Shown: one piece after another, positions 23,131 through 31,897 of the stretch
How the letters are laid out: the number at the start of each line of letters is the position of its first letter
Numbering within the stretch: the stretch's first letter is position 1
DNA from: Candidatus Cloacimonadota bacterium
GTDB taxonomy: Bacteria > Cloacimonadota > Cloacimonadia > Cloacimonadales > Cloacimonadaceae
Assembly (NCBI GenBank): GCA_012522935.1
Contig: JAAYJN010000086.1
Span: 1 to 46,422 of the forward strand
DNA length: 46,422 nucleotides
Reading direction: 5' to 3'
The notes under the pieces: generated by a model
What the model was told of the DNA's origin: nothing
The model's database searches: none
What the model saw: only the letters and a program-made list of their open reading frames with translations
Translations under genes and position numbers: made by a program

Positions 23131-25986
23131 TTATTTCATCATTACTATCTTATGCACGCCATGATAGCTGCCGCTATTCATCTTCACCCAATAGATTCCG
23201 CTGGTTAAGAGGCGTCCTGCATCATCACAGCCATCCCATACCACCTTGTGCGCTCCGGCTTGATAGCGTGTGTTCGCCAAGCTTCTCACCTTCTGTCCTT
23301 TCAGGTTATAAATCTCAAGGCTGGCAGCTGCCGCTTCTTTTAGCTCAAAAGCGATGGTGGTGCTGGGATTGAAGGGATTGGGCCAGTTGCCTTTCAATGC
23401 CGTTTGTGCCACGGGCAGGATGAGATCATCAGCATCCGTAACGGTAAAGCTGAAGGCCTGGGTGGCAGGGCTTTCGATGCCTCCACCATAGATGGCTTTG
23501 GCATGGTAGCTGTGTTCTCCCACGGGGATATCCTCATCGGTAAAGCTCACGCTCATCGCCGCATCGGCAGTATGGATGATTTCCCCATTACGATACAGCC
23601 TGTATCCGGATAGGTCGTGGGGGATATTGATATTATTTACCGCCGCAAAACCCATGGTAAAGCTCACTTTATCCACGTCTTCCACCGTGTGTTCAAACAC
23701 GAGGGGAGCTATCATATCGTTGATCTGAAAATCTGCCAGAGTGCGGGCAGAGATATAGATGCCATCTTCGCGGGAATTGGGGATGCCACTGATATTCAGC
23801 ATCCAGCTTTGCTTGGGCAATCCCATATAATCCACATCGTAAAAGGTGCTGCGGAATTCACCATCTTCATAATTGAGCTCATCCAATATCTGATATACTG
23901 CACCATTGGCAAAATCCCCGGCAGCAGGTTCAAAGCGCACGCCCTGAATGCTCACCAGGCGGGATTCCCACTCTTCAAAATTATTCACAAATTGAGCCAG
24001 GGTGATGGGCAGCGGCTGCAGGGTATTGCCGGTGCTGCTGGCGGGTGCGGGATTCAGCGTGGGCACAAATTCAAACATGCCGCCAAATTCCATCGTGGTT
24101 CCCACCAATCCGGTGATACCATCGCCAATCTGATACCCTTGGGTGATCACCCCATTATAATCGTCTATCAACATACCTGCTGCACCATCCTGCACAAACT
24201 TTTGATTGCGATAGCTCTGTTGAAAGCTGAGGATCACCTCGCCCTGAACCCTATACAATCCATCCAATGGGGCGTTACGCAGTTCGCTGAGGTTTGCCAC
24301 CACAATGGGGAAATTGTATTCTGCGCTCATCACTGCTGAAGGAGGCATGCCAGTGGCATAGGCGATTGCTTTCAGCGTGGTATTGCTGGCAATCTGGATG
24401 GGTGCGTTGTAAAGGGTGGAGCTCTCGCTGGGCGTGCTGCCATCTGTGGTATAGCGGATTGTGGCACCATCTGTGACGCAGGTGATGCTTACATTGATGG
24501 GCTCCATATAGGTCCCAGCTGGAGGGTTAAAGACGGGTGTAGCCACCGCACCCTCAAAATCTGAGAGCCAGCGCGGGGTAAAGAAGTTCCCCTCAGGCCG
24601 TGAATTGGGTATGCCAATGATATCTCTTTCACCCACGGGGATGGGCGTTCCAATATAATCCACATCATAAAATGTGGTGCGGATATCATATTCTGTATCC
24701 TGATCATACACGGGATACACGATGCCGTTGGCAAAGTTTCCGCTTGCATTTTCAAATTCCACTCCCATCACTTTCACCACTCTGCTGCGATAGGTGTTGA
24801 AGTGGTTGTAAAGATTATCAAATGATACTACGATAGGCACGATGGGATTGCCACTGGAGGTGGCGCCCCCCGGATTCGACGTGGGCACAAATTGCAGCAT
24901 TCCGCCATATTCGCTCATCTTGCCCATAAGCCCTGTGATGCCATCGCCGATATTATAGGTGCTGGTAATGACGCCATTATCGTCATCTATCAAGATGCCG
25001 GCGCCGCTATCCTGCACAAACTTTTGATTGCGGAAGGGCTGTTGGAAGGTAAGCACCACCTCACCGCTGAGATGATAGATGGTGCTGCCATCGGCGGGAG
25101 AGCTTGCCAATACGCTGAGGCTGGGCACGTTTACCGGGAAGCTATAATTTGCCGTTGCCACGATGGAGGCATCCATCTCTGGCGCCATGGCTATGGCTTT
25201 GAGGCTGGTGCTGGTGGAAATGGCTATGGGAGCTGTATATAAAGTGGATGATGCATTGGGCGTGCTGCCATCGGTGCTGTAATAGATGCTGGCTCCATCC
25301 GTGGCACAGGATATCGTAACGTTGATGGGCTGGGTATACACTCCGGCGGGAGGGTCAAACGATGGGGTAGCCACCATATTGCCGGTATTGGGGGCAAAGG
25401 TGTGGATGCCCAGATCGCCAAAATAATCCTGAGCTTCCACTATCCATTGGCTGTCCTCGGCGTTTGTGCCGGCGGATATATCCCAATCCAAGGTGCCGCT
25501 GGTAACGTGTGGCTTGCGGATGAGGGTATGATTCAGCGTGCCATTGGGCACTCCAGCCACCGGCCATCCCTGCCCGGGATCGTTTTGATAGATGCCTATC
25601 ATATCAATGATTGTTTCTCCCAAAAAGAGCCCGAAAGCGTCATTACCGTTATGGTTTGCAACCTGCGAAGTTACGTCCGCCACCGCCAAGATGGCGGTAT
25701 TTGCTTGAGGATGGGCAACCACATAGGTTTGATTGTGATCCAGGCTGCCCGTCATATGCAGGATATTGGTGCCATGCCAAGAACCTCCATTGGCGGCAAG
25801 CTTGATGGTGTATTGGCTCAGGTCCACCGTCTGCCCGGTTCCGTTGAATATCTCCAAGGCTTTGTTAAAGGAAGACCCTTCCACATATTCAGAAAAAAAC
25901 AATCCTTCTGCATACTGAGCGCTTAGCCCCAGTGCGCTCATCATCATTATGAGCAGTGCAAATAAACGGTAAAGCCGTCTCATCAT
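23131..25986 (-). CDS. Secreted lamin-tail / chitobiase-C protein with C-terminal sorting domain
   Basis: About 951 residues from tandem ATGs at 25986 and 25983; TAAGGAG favours the second. Signal peptide 1-24. A lamin-tail-type domain (25-200) is followed by a duplicated unit: a chitobiase-C-like domain (205-283, TDGASIYYSTDGSTP) plus an OB-like domain (288-478, with FRNQKFVQD...GILIDD and FYDVDYIG). The unit repeats at 482-755. An FN3-like domain (765-850) and a C-terminal sorting domain (863-951, starting NWPNPFNPSTTIAFEL, with GIYWVKM) follow. That tail type marks type IX-like or surface-attached cargo in FCB bacteria. No enzyme motif is recognised; an adhesin or carbohydrate-binding role is inferred. 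Confidence 0.85.
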   Translation of the reverse strand: MMRRLYRLFALLIMMMSALGLSAQYAEGLFFSEYVEGSSFNKALEIFNGTGQTVDLSQYTIKLAANGGSWHGTNILHMTGSLDHNQTYVVAHPQANTAILAVADVTSQVANHNGNDAFGLFLGETIIDMIGIYQNDPGQGWPVAGVPNGTLNHTLIRKPHVTSGTLDWDISAGTNAEDSQWIVEAQDYFGDLGIHTFAPNTGNMVATPSFDPPAGVYTQPINVTISCATDGASIYYSTDGSTPNASSTLYTAPIAISTSTSLKAIAMAPEMDASIVATANYSFPVNVPSLSVLASSPADGSTIYHLSGEVVLTFQQPFRNQKFVQDSGAGILIDDDNGVITSTYNIGDGITGLMGKMSEYGGMLQFVPTSNPGGATSSGNPIVPIVVSFDNLYNHFNTYRSRVVKVMGVEFENASGNFANGIVYPVYDQDTEYDIRTTFYDVDYIGTPIPVGERDIIGIPNSRPEGNFFTPRWLSDFEGAVATPVFNPPAGTYMEPINVSITCVTDGATIRYTTDGSTPSESSTLYNAPIQIASNTTLKAIAYATGMPPSAVMSAEYNFPIVVANLSELRNAPLDGLYRVQGEVILSFQQSYRNQKFVQDGAAGMLIDDYNGVITQGYQIGDGITGLVGTTMEFGGMFEFVPTLNPAPASSTGNTLQPLPITLAQFVNNFEEWESRLVSIQGVRFEPAAGDFANGAVYQILDELNYEDGEFRSTFYDVDYMGLPKQSWMLNISGIPNSREDGIYISARTLADFQINDMIAPLVFEHTVEDVDKVSFTMGFAAVNNINIPHDLSGYRLYRNGEIIHTADAAMSVSFTDEDIPVGEHSYHAKAIYGGGIESPATQAFSFTVTDADDLILPVAQTALKGNWPNPFNPSTTIAFELKEAAAASLEIYNLKGQKVRSLANTRYQAGAHKVVWDGCDDAGRLLTSGIYWVKMNSGSYHGVHKIVMMK

Positions 25987-26191
25987 AAACTCCTTAGCTT
26001 CTATTGTTGCTGCTTTCACAGTGCTTTATGCTGTGATGGATAAAATACTGTCCACTCGAACCCAGTTTCGCTAAGCATCAAAATCAGGCAAGAGAAATTT
26101 GCACACCCCACAAAGAATTTCGGGATGGATCACCCCTTGTTACAGCTTTTCATTGACGCATTTTGAAGGTTTTAATAGTTGGAGACGTAAT

Positions 26192-26746
26192 ATGGATAAG
26201 GTGGAACAGATGAAACGAATAATATTTCTTTTGGCAATGCTCTTGATCGCTTTTGGATTGCAAGCCCAGAAGGGGGTTTTTGATATCTCCTATGGCGATC
26301 CTTGGCCCAAAGCCGATTCGCTTTTGGCAGAATACAACTTTTTTGCCCGCGATATAGACGGGGCAATGGTGAAATACTATTGCAGAAACATAGACCCCAT
26401 GGTAGAAGCCGTGATTCTATATATTGAACCCACCCATAAAACCGTGGTGGGATGGTTTGTGAAACATTGGCACTATCTGGAGTCTGAAGATGTGGAGATC
26501 ATCGTCAACCGTCTCGTTGAAATACATGGAGAGCCCACGCACTATGATCAGGAAACGGATCAGTTGATTTGGGTATTTACCCCCGATCGCACCGTCCACG
26601 TCCTTTATGTATCTGATGATAGCTTTTGTGTGTTTTACAAAGATTCCCAGCATCAGGACCTCTTTACGGTAAGCTTGGATAAATATCTGGAGGAAGATTT
26701 GGAAGGTATTGTAGATGAGGAGTCTGTGGAGCCGGAAATGGAGTAG
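26192..26746 (+). CDS. Small secreted protein of unknown function
   Basis: About 184 residues from the ATG at 26192 (GGAG 7 bases upstream). The ATG at 26210 also has a purine-rich SD and gives a cleaner signal peptide (MKRIIFLLAMLLIAFGLQA). The mature part begins QKGVFDISYGDPWPKADSLL and has alternating strands (DQLIWVFTPDRTVHVLYV). It ends in an acidic tail (EEDLEGIVDEESVEPEME). No family recognised. It is divergent from the large surface protein across a 205-bp shared upstream region. Confidence 0.75.
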   Translation: MDKVEQMKRIIFLLAMLLIAFGLQAQKGVFDISYGDPWPKADSLLAEYNFFARDIDGAMVKYYCRNIDPMVEAVILYIEPTHKTVVGWFVKHWHYLESEDVEIIVNRLVEIHGEPTHYDQETDQLIWVFTPDRTVHVLYVSDDSFCVFYKDSQHQDLFTVSLDKYLEEDLEGIVDEESVEPEME

Positions 26747-26765
26747 CGGTGTTCCGCTGCTTTTA
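26744..26765 (+). terminator. Possible weak terminator
   Basis: A stem AGCGG-TGTT-CCGCT begins inside the TAG stop and is followed by GCTTTTA. The stem is only 5 bp, so this is tentative. Confidence 0.35.
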
Positions 26766-26770
26766 GTGTG

Positions 26771-26813
26771 ACCACGAATTACACGAATGAACACGAATTT
26801 TAGGCTCGCTGCC
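26771..26813 (+). repeat. CCACGAATTACACGAAT repeat, copy 1
   Basis: accacgaattacacgaat followed by NACACGAATTTTAGGCTCGCT. It is nearly identical over 41 bp to 45695-45735 in the same orientation. Looser CCACGAA-rich relatives occur near 2155-2205 and 37613-37650. Confidence 0.85.
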
Positions 26814-26848
26814 ACTAACAGTAAGGCGGGCTGCGCCCGATTGTTTTG

Positions 26849-26953
26849 CCCTGAAGTGCCGTCTCTGCCGAGACTCAGAAACTATCTATAACCCGCATTT
26901 GACCTAAACTGCCGTCTCTGCCGAGACTCTTTAAGGTGCTCGCTGCGCGAGTA
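26849..26953 (+). repeat. GTCTC-hairpin repeat, two-box unit with cap
   Basis: Boxes ccgtctctgccgagactc near 26859 and 26912 (52-bp spacing). The second follows TTGACCTAAACTG. The cap CTTTAAGGTGCTCGCTGCGC and GAG closes the unit. It runs directly into the MITE-like element. Confidence 0.85.
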
Positions 26954-27172
26954 GTAACACTGGATTTATCCGGTCGTTTCGCTGACTTTAGTCGGCTTTA
27001 AGTCCCTGAATTAACAACGGGTTACACGAACTGCTGGAATTAGATTTGGAAGACAGATATAGGCTGATGATTTAAGTGTTATGCCACGGTGTTGAAAAGG
27101 TTGTAAGTCCTTATTTTAAAACCGGTTAAAACCTGTGGAACCACCCTTACGTGAAGGCCAGTGTTACCGCAC
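26954..27172. repeat. MITE-like element with A/B inverted terminal modules, copy 1
   Basis: The left arm (26954-27018, gtaacactggatttatccgg) and right arm (27108-27172, reverse complement gcggtaacactggcc) are divergent inverted repeats of about 60 bp around a 90-bp centre. The centre shares blocks with 37856-37943 (AGACAGATATAGGCTGAT against AGCCAGATATAGATTGAT; GTGTTATGCC against GTTTTATGCT). No ORF inside. Confidence 0.75.
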
Positions 27173-27237
27173 GCACACGAAGCCCCTGTTCCCTGACCCC
27201 TGTCCCCTGATCCCTAAGCACGTGCAGCGCCTTGCTC

Positions 27238-27308
27238 ATTAGCCTCCCTTGTATCACCCTTGTCTCACCCATGCCGAGACAAGGGAGAGACAAGGGTGGT
27301 TAACAGGG
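27238..27308. repeat. CCACCCTTGTCTC palindromic repeat, copy 2
   Basis: The arms cattagcctcccttgtatca and CCCTTGTCTC pair with GAGACAAGGGAGAGACAAGG and GTGGTTAA; the centre is degenerate. It lies downstream of the MITE-like element, as at 38022-38091. Confidence 0.85.
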
Positions 27309-27449
27309 GAGAAGTGATTTTGGGCAAGGCATACATTTCCACTTGACAGTTACAGCCTCCTTGTTTTTTTGAAGAAATCAGATTTTAAGTGGATAACCAT
27401 ACTGTTTATCATTGTTTTACCACATAGAACACACGATAAAGGAGTGTTG

Positions 27450-28160
27450 ATGCTCCCCATCAGGGAAAACGTATTGGCAGTGCAGGATGCCATTGCCACA
27501 AAACTAAGATCATTGGGGCGTGATCCCCAGGACACCATTTTGGTGGCTGTCACCAAGACCCATCCGGTGGAAATGATAGATGCCGCTCTCAAGGCTGGCA
27601 TCACACACTGGGGGGAAAACAAGGTGCAGGAAGCCGTGCGCAAGCACCCTTTTGTCACAGAGGAGTATGGCGGATTTCACTTTATAGGTCATCTGCAAAC
27701 CAATAAAATCAACGCCCTCCTGGCTTTAAACCCCCTGCTCATCCACAGCGTGGGCTCCCTGCGCCTGGCGCAAAAGCTCAATTCCACCTTGGGCAGGATG
27801 GATAGGATTCAGGATATCCTGATCCAGGTGAATGTAACGGAAGAGGATTCCAAGAGCGGGGCGGATCTGGAGAGCGCCCGGGAATTGGTGTTGGCAATCT
27901 CCCGCCTGCCTTTTTTGAGGATTCGCGGTTTGATGACCATCGGTTTGATGAGTCCGGATGCCCAGCGTACGCGTCCTTATTTCCAAGAGATGAAACAGCT
28001 TTTTGACAGCTTGAAAGCCTTGGATGATCCTGCCATTGATATGAGCTGGCTTTCCATGGGGATGAGTGACGACTATCTGGTGGCTTTGGAAGAAGGCGCC
28101 AATATGCTGCGCCTGGGTTCTGTGATCTTTGGCGCGCGTGATTATGGAGGTAAAAGGTGA
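27450..28160 (+). CDS. YggS/PLPBP family pyridoxal-phosphate homeostasis protein
   Basis: 236 residues from the ATG at 27450 with AAAGGAG 6 bases upstream; longer starts lack family similarity. This is a single-domain TIM barrel like alanine racemase's N-domain. The PLP Lys is K36 in AVTKTHP, with HWGENKVQEA, HFIGHLQTNK, LIQVNVTEEDSKSG, RGLMTIG and SMGMSDD, and a C-terminal RLGSVIFGARDY. It buffers PLP rather than catalysing a reaction. It is the first gene of a tight nine-gene plus-strand operon. Confidence 0.96.
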   Translation: MLPIRENVLAVQDAIATKLRSLGRDPQDTILVAVTKTHPVEMIDAALKAGITHWGENKVQEAVRKHPFVTEEYGGFHFIGHLQTNKINALLALNPLLIHSVGSLRLAQKLNSTLGRMDRIQDILIQVNVTEEDSKSGADLESARELVLAISRLPFLRIRGLMTIGLMSPDAQRTRPYFQEMKQLFDSLKALDDPAIDMSWLSMGMSDDYLVALEEGANMLRLGSVIFGARDYGGKR

Positions 28161-28801
28161 TTTATCTAATTGCAGCAGGCATCGTAGTATTGGCATACCT
28201 GTATGGTTGTTTTTCCACAGCCCGCATTGTGGCAAAAGGCTTTCGCTCCCTGGATATCTACAAGGTGGGCACCGGCCTGGCAGACACAGAAAATATCTAC
28301 GCCAATATCAGCCGTCCCTTGGGAGTCTTGGTGGGTGCTTTGGATATGGCAAAGGCATATCTTTTTATGAAGGTGATAGAGCTGTTGCTCATCCTCTTGG
28401 AAAGCACACAGCTGATACCCCATGTGGGCAAAATCCACGCCATGAACTATATGCTGCTTTATGGCTTGGCGATGTTGGTGGGGCATTGTCTGCCGGCTAC
28501 GCATCGTTTTCGAGGCGGACGCGGCATCTTTACCTACACCGGTTTTATGTTTTACTTTTCCCCTTATCCCATCCTGATTACACTGGGGATAGCGTGGATT
28601 GTGGTGGCAAAATTCAAGCAAATACGCTTTGCCCAATACCTCATCGTGATTTTGCCCGTGATTCTCACCCAAGTACTCTATTCATTTATCCCCATCTTCC
28701 GCAAAGAAGTGCCTCCCTACTTTATTGGCATGATGTTAGGCGTGGCGCTCTTTATGGGGGTGCTCAATTTTATGGTATCCAAAAAGCTGGGTGAGCTGTA
28801 A
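28157..28801 (+). CDS. PlsY-like glycerol-3-phosphate acyltransferase, divergent
   Basis: 214 residues with a GTG start overlapping the previous stop (GTGA). About five to six membrane helices. It resembles PlsY: YLYGCFSTARIVAKG, a GTGLADTENIYAN segment where PlsY has GSGNPGATN, and GHCLPATHRFRGGRGIF where PlsY has GHxFPxxxxFxGGKG. The third PlsY motif near the C-terminus is not recognisable. PlsY acylates glycerol-3-phosphate with acyl-phosphate. The altered motifs suggest a paralogue with a changed substrate. Confidence 0.75.
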   Translation: MIYLIAAGIVVLAYLYGCFSTARIVAKGFRSLDIYKVGTGLADTENIYANISRPLGVLVGALDMAKAYLFMKVIELLLILLESTQLIPHVGKIHAMNYMLLYGLAMLVGHCLPATHRFRGGRGIFTYTGFMFYFSPYPILITLGIAWIVVAKFKQIRFAQYLIVILPVILTQVLYSFIPIFRKEVPPYFIGMMLGVALFMGVLNFMVSKKLGEL

Positions 28802-28830
28802 ATCCCGGTTATAGATAAGGAGATAACAAG

Positions 28831-29949
28831 ATGGTGCAAATCAAGAAAGTGGAAAATGGCAAAGACCTGAAAGCCTTTATCATGCTTCCCTTCAGTCTTT
28901 ACCAGAATGATCCCAATTGGGTGGCGCCTTTGATTGGTGACCAAAAGAAAATGCTGAGCCCCCGGCACAATCCCTTTTTCAAGCATTCCGAGGCGTGCCT
29001 CTTTTTGGCGCTGAAATGTGGCGAAGTGGTGGGCAGAATCACCGCCCACACAAACCTGAGGCACAATGCCGAGCACAAGGATAATATCGGTTTCTTTGGC
29101 TTTTTTGAGTGTGAAAACGATGTGGAGGTGGCGCGTGCCCTCCTGGATGCCGCATCAGACTGGAACAAAGCCAAGGGACGCGGCTCCATGCGCGGACCCA
29201 TGAATTTTACCATCAATGATGAATGTGGCATGTTGGTGGATGGCTTTGATACCCCGCCGATGATCATGAACCGTCATGACAAGCCCTATTATCAGACTCT
29301 TTTGGAGGAGTGTGGCTTTGCCAAGGAGATGGATATGTATGCCTATCTGAGCCACAAAACCGAGATGCCAGAGCGCATCGACCGCCTGGCGGCAGCCATT
29401 GAAAAGCGCACCGGCGTTACCATCCGTTCCATTAGGCGCGGCAAAAAAGAGCGTGCCGAGGATATCAAAACCATTTTTTATGTATATGCCAAAGCCTGGG
29501 AATCCAATTGGGGCAACGTTCCCATGACCCAGGAGGAGCTGGAGCACACCACCAAGGAATTGTTGCCGGTGGCAGATCTGGATTTGGTGCTATTGGCAGA
29601 GATGAAGGGCGAGCCCATAGGTTTTTGCCTGTCTTTGCCAAATTATAACGAGGTGCTGAAGGTGATGAACGGGCGGGTAAACCCCATCACCATCATCAAA
29701 GCGCTCTTTGCCAAACGCAAGATCAGCACGGCAAGGGTGATCACCATGGGCGTGGTGGAAGGCTATCGCGGTCGTGGCATAGATACCCTCTTTTATTATT
29801 ATTCCTACAAAAGCGGGCTGCCCAAAGGCCTGCACACGGCAGAGTTTTCCTGGGTGTTGGAAAATAACACAATGATGATCCGTGTGGCAGAGATGTTGGA
29901 TGCCAAAGTATATAAGACCTACAGGATGTATGAGCGCAATATCACTTGA
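28831..29949 (+). CDS. GNAT-fold acyltransferase (YghO-like)
   Basis: 372 residues with a good SD (AAGGAGATAACAAG). It resembles the GNAT-like family that includes E. coli YghO: LPFSLYQNDPNWVAPL at the start, HNPFFKHSEACLFLAL, a conserved RGPMNFTINDECGMLVDGFD block, and a C-terminal acetyl-CoA-type fold with VVEGYRGRGID (the RxxGxG/A position) and EFSWVLENN. Substrate unknown. It lies between a PlsY-like and a PAP2/Aur1-like gene, so a lipid or head-group role is a fair inference. Confidence 0.8.
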   Translation: MVQIKKVENGKDLKAFIMLPFSLYQNDPNWVAPLIGDQKKMLSPRHNPFFKHSEACLFLALKCGEVVGRITAHTNLRHNAEHKDNIGFFGFFECENDVEVARALLDAASDWNKAKGRGSMRGPMNFTINDECGMLVDGFDTPPMIMNRHDKPYYQTLLEECGFAKEMDMYAYLSHKTEMPERIDRLAAAIEKRTGVTIRSIRRGKKERAEDIKTIFYVYAKAWESNWGNVPMTQEELEHTTKELLPVADLDLVLLAEMKGEPIGFCLSLPNYNEVLKVMNGRVNPITIIKALFAKRKISTARVITMGVVEGYRGRGIDTLFYYYSYKSGLPKGLHTAEFSWVLENNTMMIRVAEMLDAKVYKTYRMYERNIT

Positions 29950-30850
29950 AACCGGCAAACGGCGCTGGCTGAGCCCCGTTGATATCATCACGCTGCTGTT
30001 TTGTGGCTGGATCCTGATCTATATCCTCATCGGCAATGCTCGGGTGCTGGATTTTGGGCTGCATTTTGCCTCTTATCTCAGCATCTTCACCGGCGTCTTG
30101 CTTTCGGCAGTGTTGGAAAGGTGGTGGGAAGGACGGGAAGGCTGGTTTTACACTGTGTTCCGCCTCTTGAGGGCGCTGTATCCGGTGCTGCTCTTTGGCT
30201 ATTTTTATTCCTCAAATTATGCCTTCAACAGGGTGTTGATCCCCCAATGGCAGGATCCCTTTTTTATGAAGATAGATCAGGCTATCTTTGGCTATCTGCC
30301 ATCGATGGAGTGGGGGGTGCGCCATTCACATTGGGCAATCTCGGAGCTGTTTCACGGTGCTTACTTTTGTTATTATCCCATGATAGCCGGCTTGCCCTTG
30401 TATCTGTATCTCAAAGACCGCAAGGCCTTTATGGAGCTTATCTTCGTGCTCACCTTCAGCTTTTATATCTTCTATCTGATGTATAGCATCCTGCCCACCA
30501 TCGGCGGACGCTATATCCCGGAAGCGCATGAGCTTACGAAGGTATATCGGGCTGGACCCTTCACCCATATCATGGCTTTAATTTACAATCAATCCCAACA
30601 TTGGGGCGGTGCATTCCCCAGCTCACACGTGGGCATCACCATTGTGCTCACCATCGCCGGGCTGCGCTTTACCCGCAGGATGGGCTATGTGTTTGTGGTG
30701 ATCTCGTTTTTCCTTTCGCTTTCCATAGCCTATTGCCATTACCATTGGTTTATAGACGCTGTGGGTGGCATCATCGTGGGGATAGCAGCCTACTATCTGG
30801 GGCTGTGGGTATATCAAAAAATGCTGCCTGTGGAGGCACATCAACAATGA
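29930..30850 (+). CDS. PAP2-superfamily membrane enzyme (Aur1/inositolphosphotransferase-like)
   Basis: About 306 residues from the ATG at 29930, overlapping the GNAT gene by 20 bases. Six to seven membrane helices. The acid-phosphatase/PAP2 motifs are present: GGAFPSSHVGITIVL (motif 2) and HYHWFIDAVGGIIVG (motif 3), with GRY upstream as in Aur1-type phosphatidyl-head-group transferases. It either dephosphorylates a lipid phosphate or transfers a phospho head group. Its stop overlaps the next start (ATGA). Confidence 0.85.
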   Translation: MSAISLETGKRRWLSPVDIITLLFCGWILIYILIGNARVLDFGLHFASYLSIFTGVLLSAVLERWWEGREGWFYTVFRLLRALYPVLLFGYFYSSNYAFNRVLIPQWQDPFFMKIDQAIFGYLPSMEWGVRHSHWAISELFHGAYFCYYPMIAGLPLYLYLKDRKAFMELIFVLTFSFYIFYLMYSILPTIGGRYIPEAHELTKVYRAGPFTHIMALIYNQSQHWGGAFPSSHVGITIVLTIAGLRFTRRMGYVFVVISFFLSLSIAYCHYHWFIDAVGGIIVGIAAYYLGLWVYQKMLPVEAHQQ

Positions 30851-31887
30851 AAAAAGTATTGACTATCTGTTTTGCCCTGATGGCGATAAGCTTGGTGGCA
30901 CAGGGATATCCCCTACCCATCCAGGAATACGATTATGCCATTGCCGAAAACAACGTTTCCCCGCTTGCCATAGGAATGGGCGGCTTGAACCTCACCGATG
31001 CTACAGATCCCTATTGCAGCTATTCCAATCCGGCGCTCTTGGCTGATGTGGATCAGAGCCATCTGGTCACCTCCTTCCGCCTGGCAAATCCCAAACAGAT
31101 GAGTTTTTGGGAGGCGGCAAGCCCATCCAATGCCCTCAAAGACAAGCAATTCAAGTATTTCAGCATCATCACCCAAAAGGCGGGATTCAGCTATCAGCCG
31201 ATGAGCCGCATCAATATCAGCGAAAGAATGGAGGCAAATCAGAGCATTTATTATGATTATGCCTTGGATAAGGTACAGCTTTCCCTGGCGGCGCGTGATG
31301 ATAAATGGGCAAAATTGGGGGCGGGCTTTAACCTCAAATACCTCAGCGGGCGCTTGGTTTACCTTCGTGAACAGCAGGTGGGTAACACGCTGCACCGCAA
31401 GGAATTTATAGATAACAAGGTGAAGGGCTTTTCCACGGATGTGGGGCTGGTGTGGGATGAGGACCCCTTCCGCTTTGGCTTGGTGGCTTATGACCTCTTT
31501 TCCCGCCTCTATTGGGAAAGCTATTCCTCGGTGCCCATCCAGCAGCGCGTGGGGCTTTCTGCATCCTATGAAATGGGTTCTGCCAGCCTCAATGCCGGAG
31601 TATTGGGCAGAATCAGCCACAGCACGGATACCACATACCATCTGGGTTTCAAGAATATGTGGAGCTGGGGCAATCAGGTGGATGCGCGGGGCAACCTGCT
31701 CCAACACGGCATCCCCCTCAGTTTGGGGGTGTATAGTCACGATTTTTATGGCACGCAAAATATCAATTTCACCATTGGCAGTGGTTACAATTACAGCATC
31801 TTCCGCTTCGATTTTTCGCTGAATAGCCGCGGGATGAAGCTGAGGGAAAGCGAATACCTCTTTTCCCTGGGATTGGGATTGCCCTAA
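30847..31887 (+). CDS. Outer-membrane beta-barrel protein (PorV/UPF0164-like)
   Basis: 346 residues. Signal peptide 1-19 (ending SLVAQG). The start of the mature protein has the typical SPLAIGMGGLNLTDATDPYCSYSNPALL pattern split by short loops, as in PorV/FadL/UPF0164 barrels. Alternating hydrophobic strands follow throughout, and the last strand is EYLFSLGLGLP. Its partner could be a type IX-like secretion apparatus, since a gingipain-type protease and a protein with a sorting tail are encoded nearby. The ATG at 30847 overlaps the previous stop. Confidence 0.82.
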   Translation: MKKVLTICFALMAISLVAQGYPLPIQEYDYAIAENNVSPLAIGMGGLNLTDATDPYCSYSNPALLADVDQSHLVTSFRLANPKQMSFWEAASPSNALKDKQFKYFSIITQKAGFSYQPMSRINISERMEANQSIYYDYALDKVQLSLAARDDKWAKLGAGFNLKYLSGRLVYLREQQVGNTLHRKEFIDNKVKGFSTDVGLVWDEDPFRFGLVAYDLFSRLYWESYSSVPIQQRVGLSASYEMGSASLNAGVLGRISHSTDTTYHLGFKNMWSWGNQVDARGNLLQHGIPLSLGVYSHDFYGTQNINFTIGSGYNYSIFRFDFSLNSRGMKLRESEYLFSLGLGLP

Positions 31888-31897
31888 GAGGGGTACC

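Larger units (their letters stand above)
26747..27449. other. Gene-free repeat island 2
   Basis: No coding sequence is supported. The stretch contains, in order, the CCACGAATTACACGAAT repeat, a two-box GTCTC-hairpin unit, a MITE-like inverted-repeat element and a CCACCCTTGTCTC palindrome. The order of the last two matches 37788-38091. The final 140 bases lead into the operon at 27450. Confidence 0.8.

Noticed and set aside
27343-27348. Sigma-70 promoters at TTGACA hexamers (27343, 38252, 46209; TTGACG at 26153)
   Set aside because: None has a convincing TATAAT-like element at 16-18 bp; promoter rules for this lineage are not known to me, so I do not annotate them.
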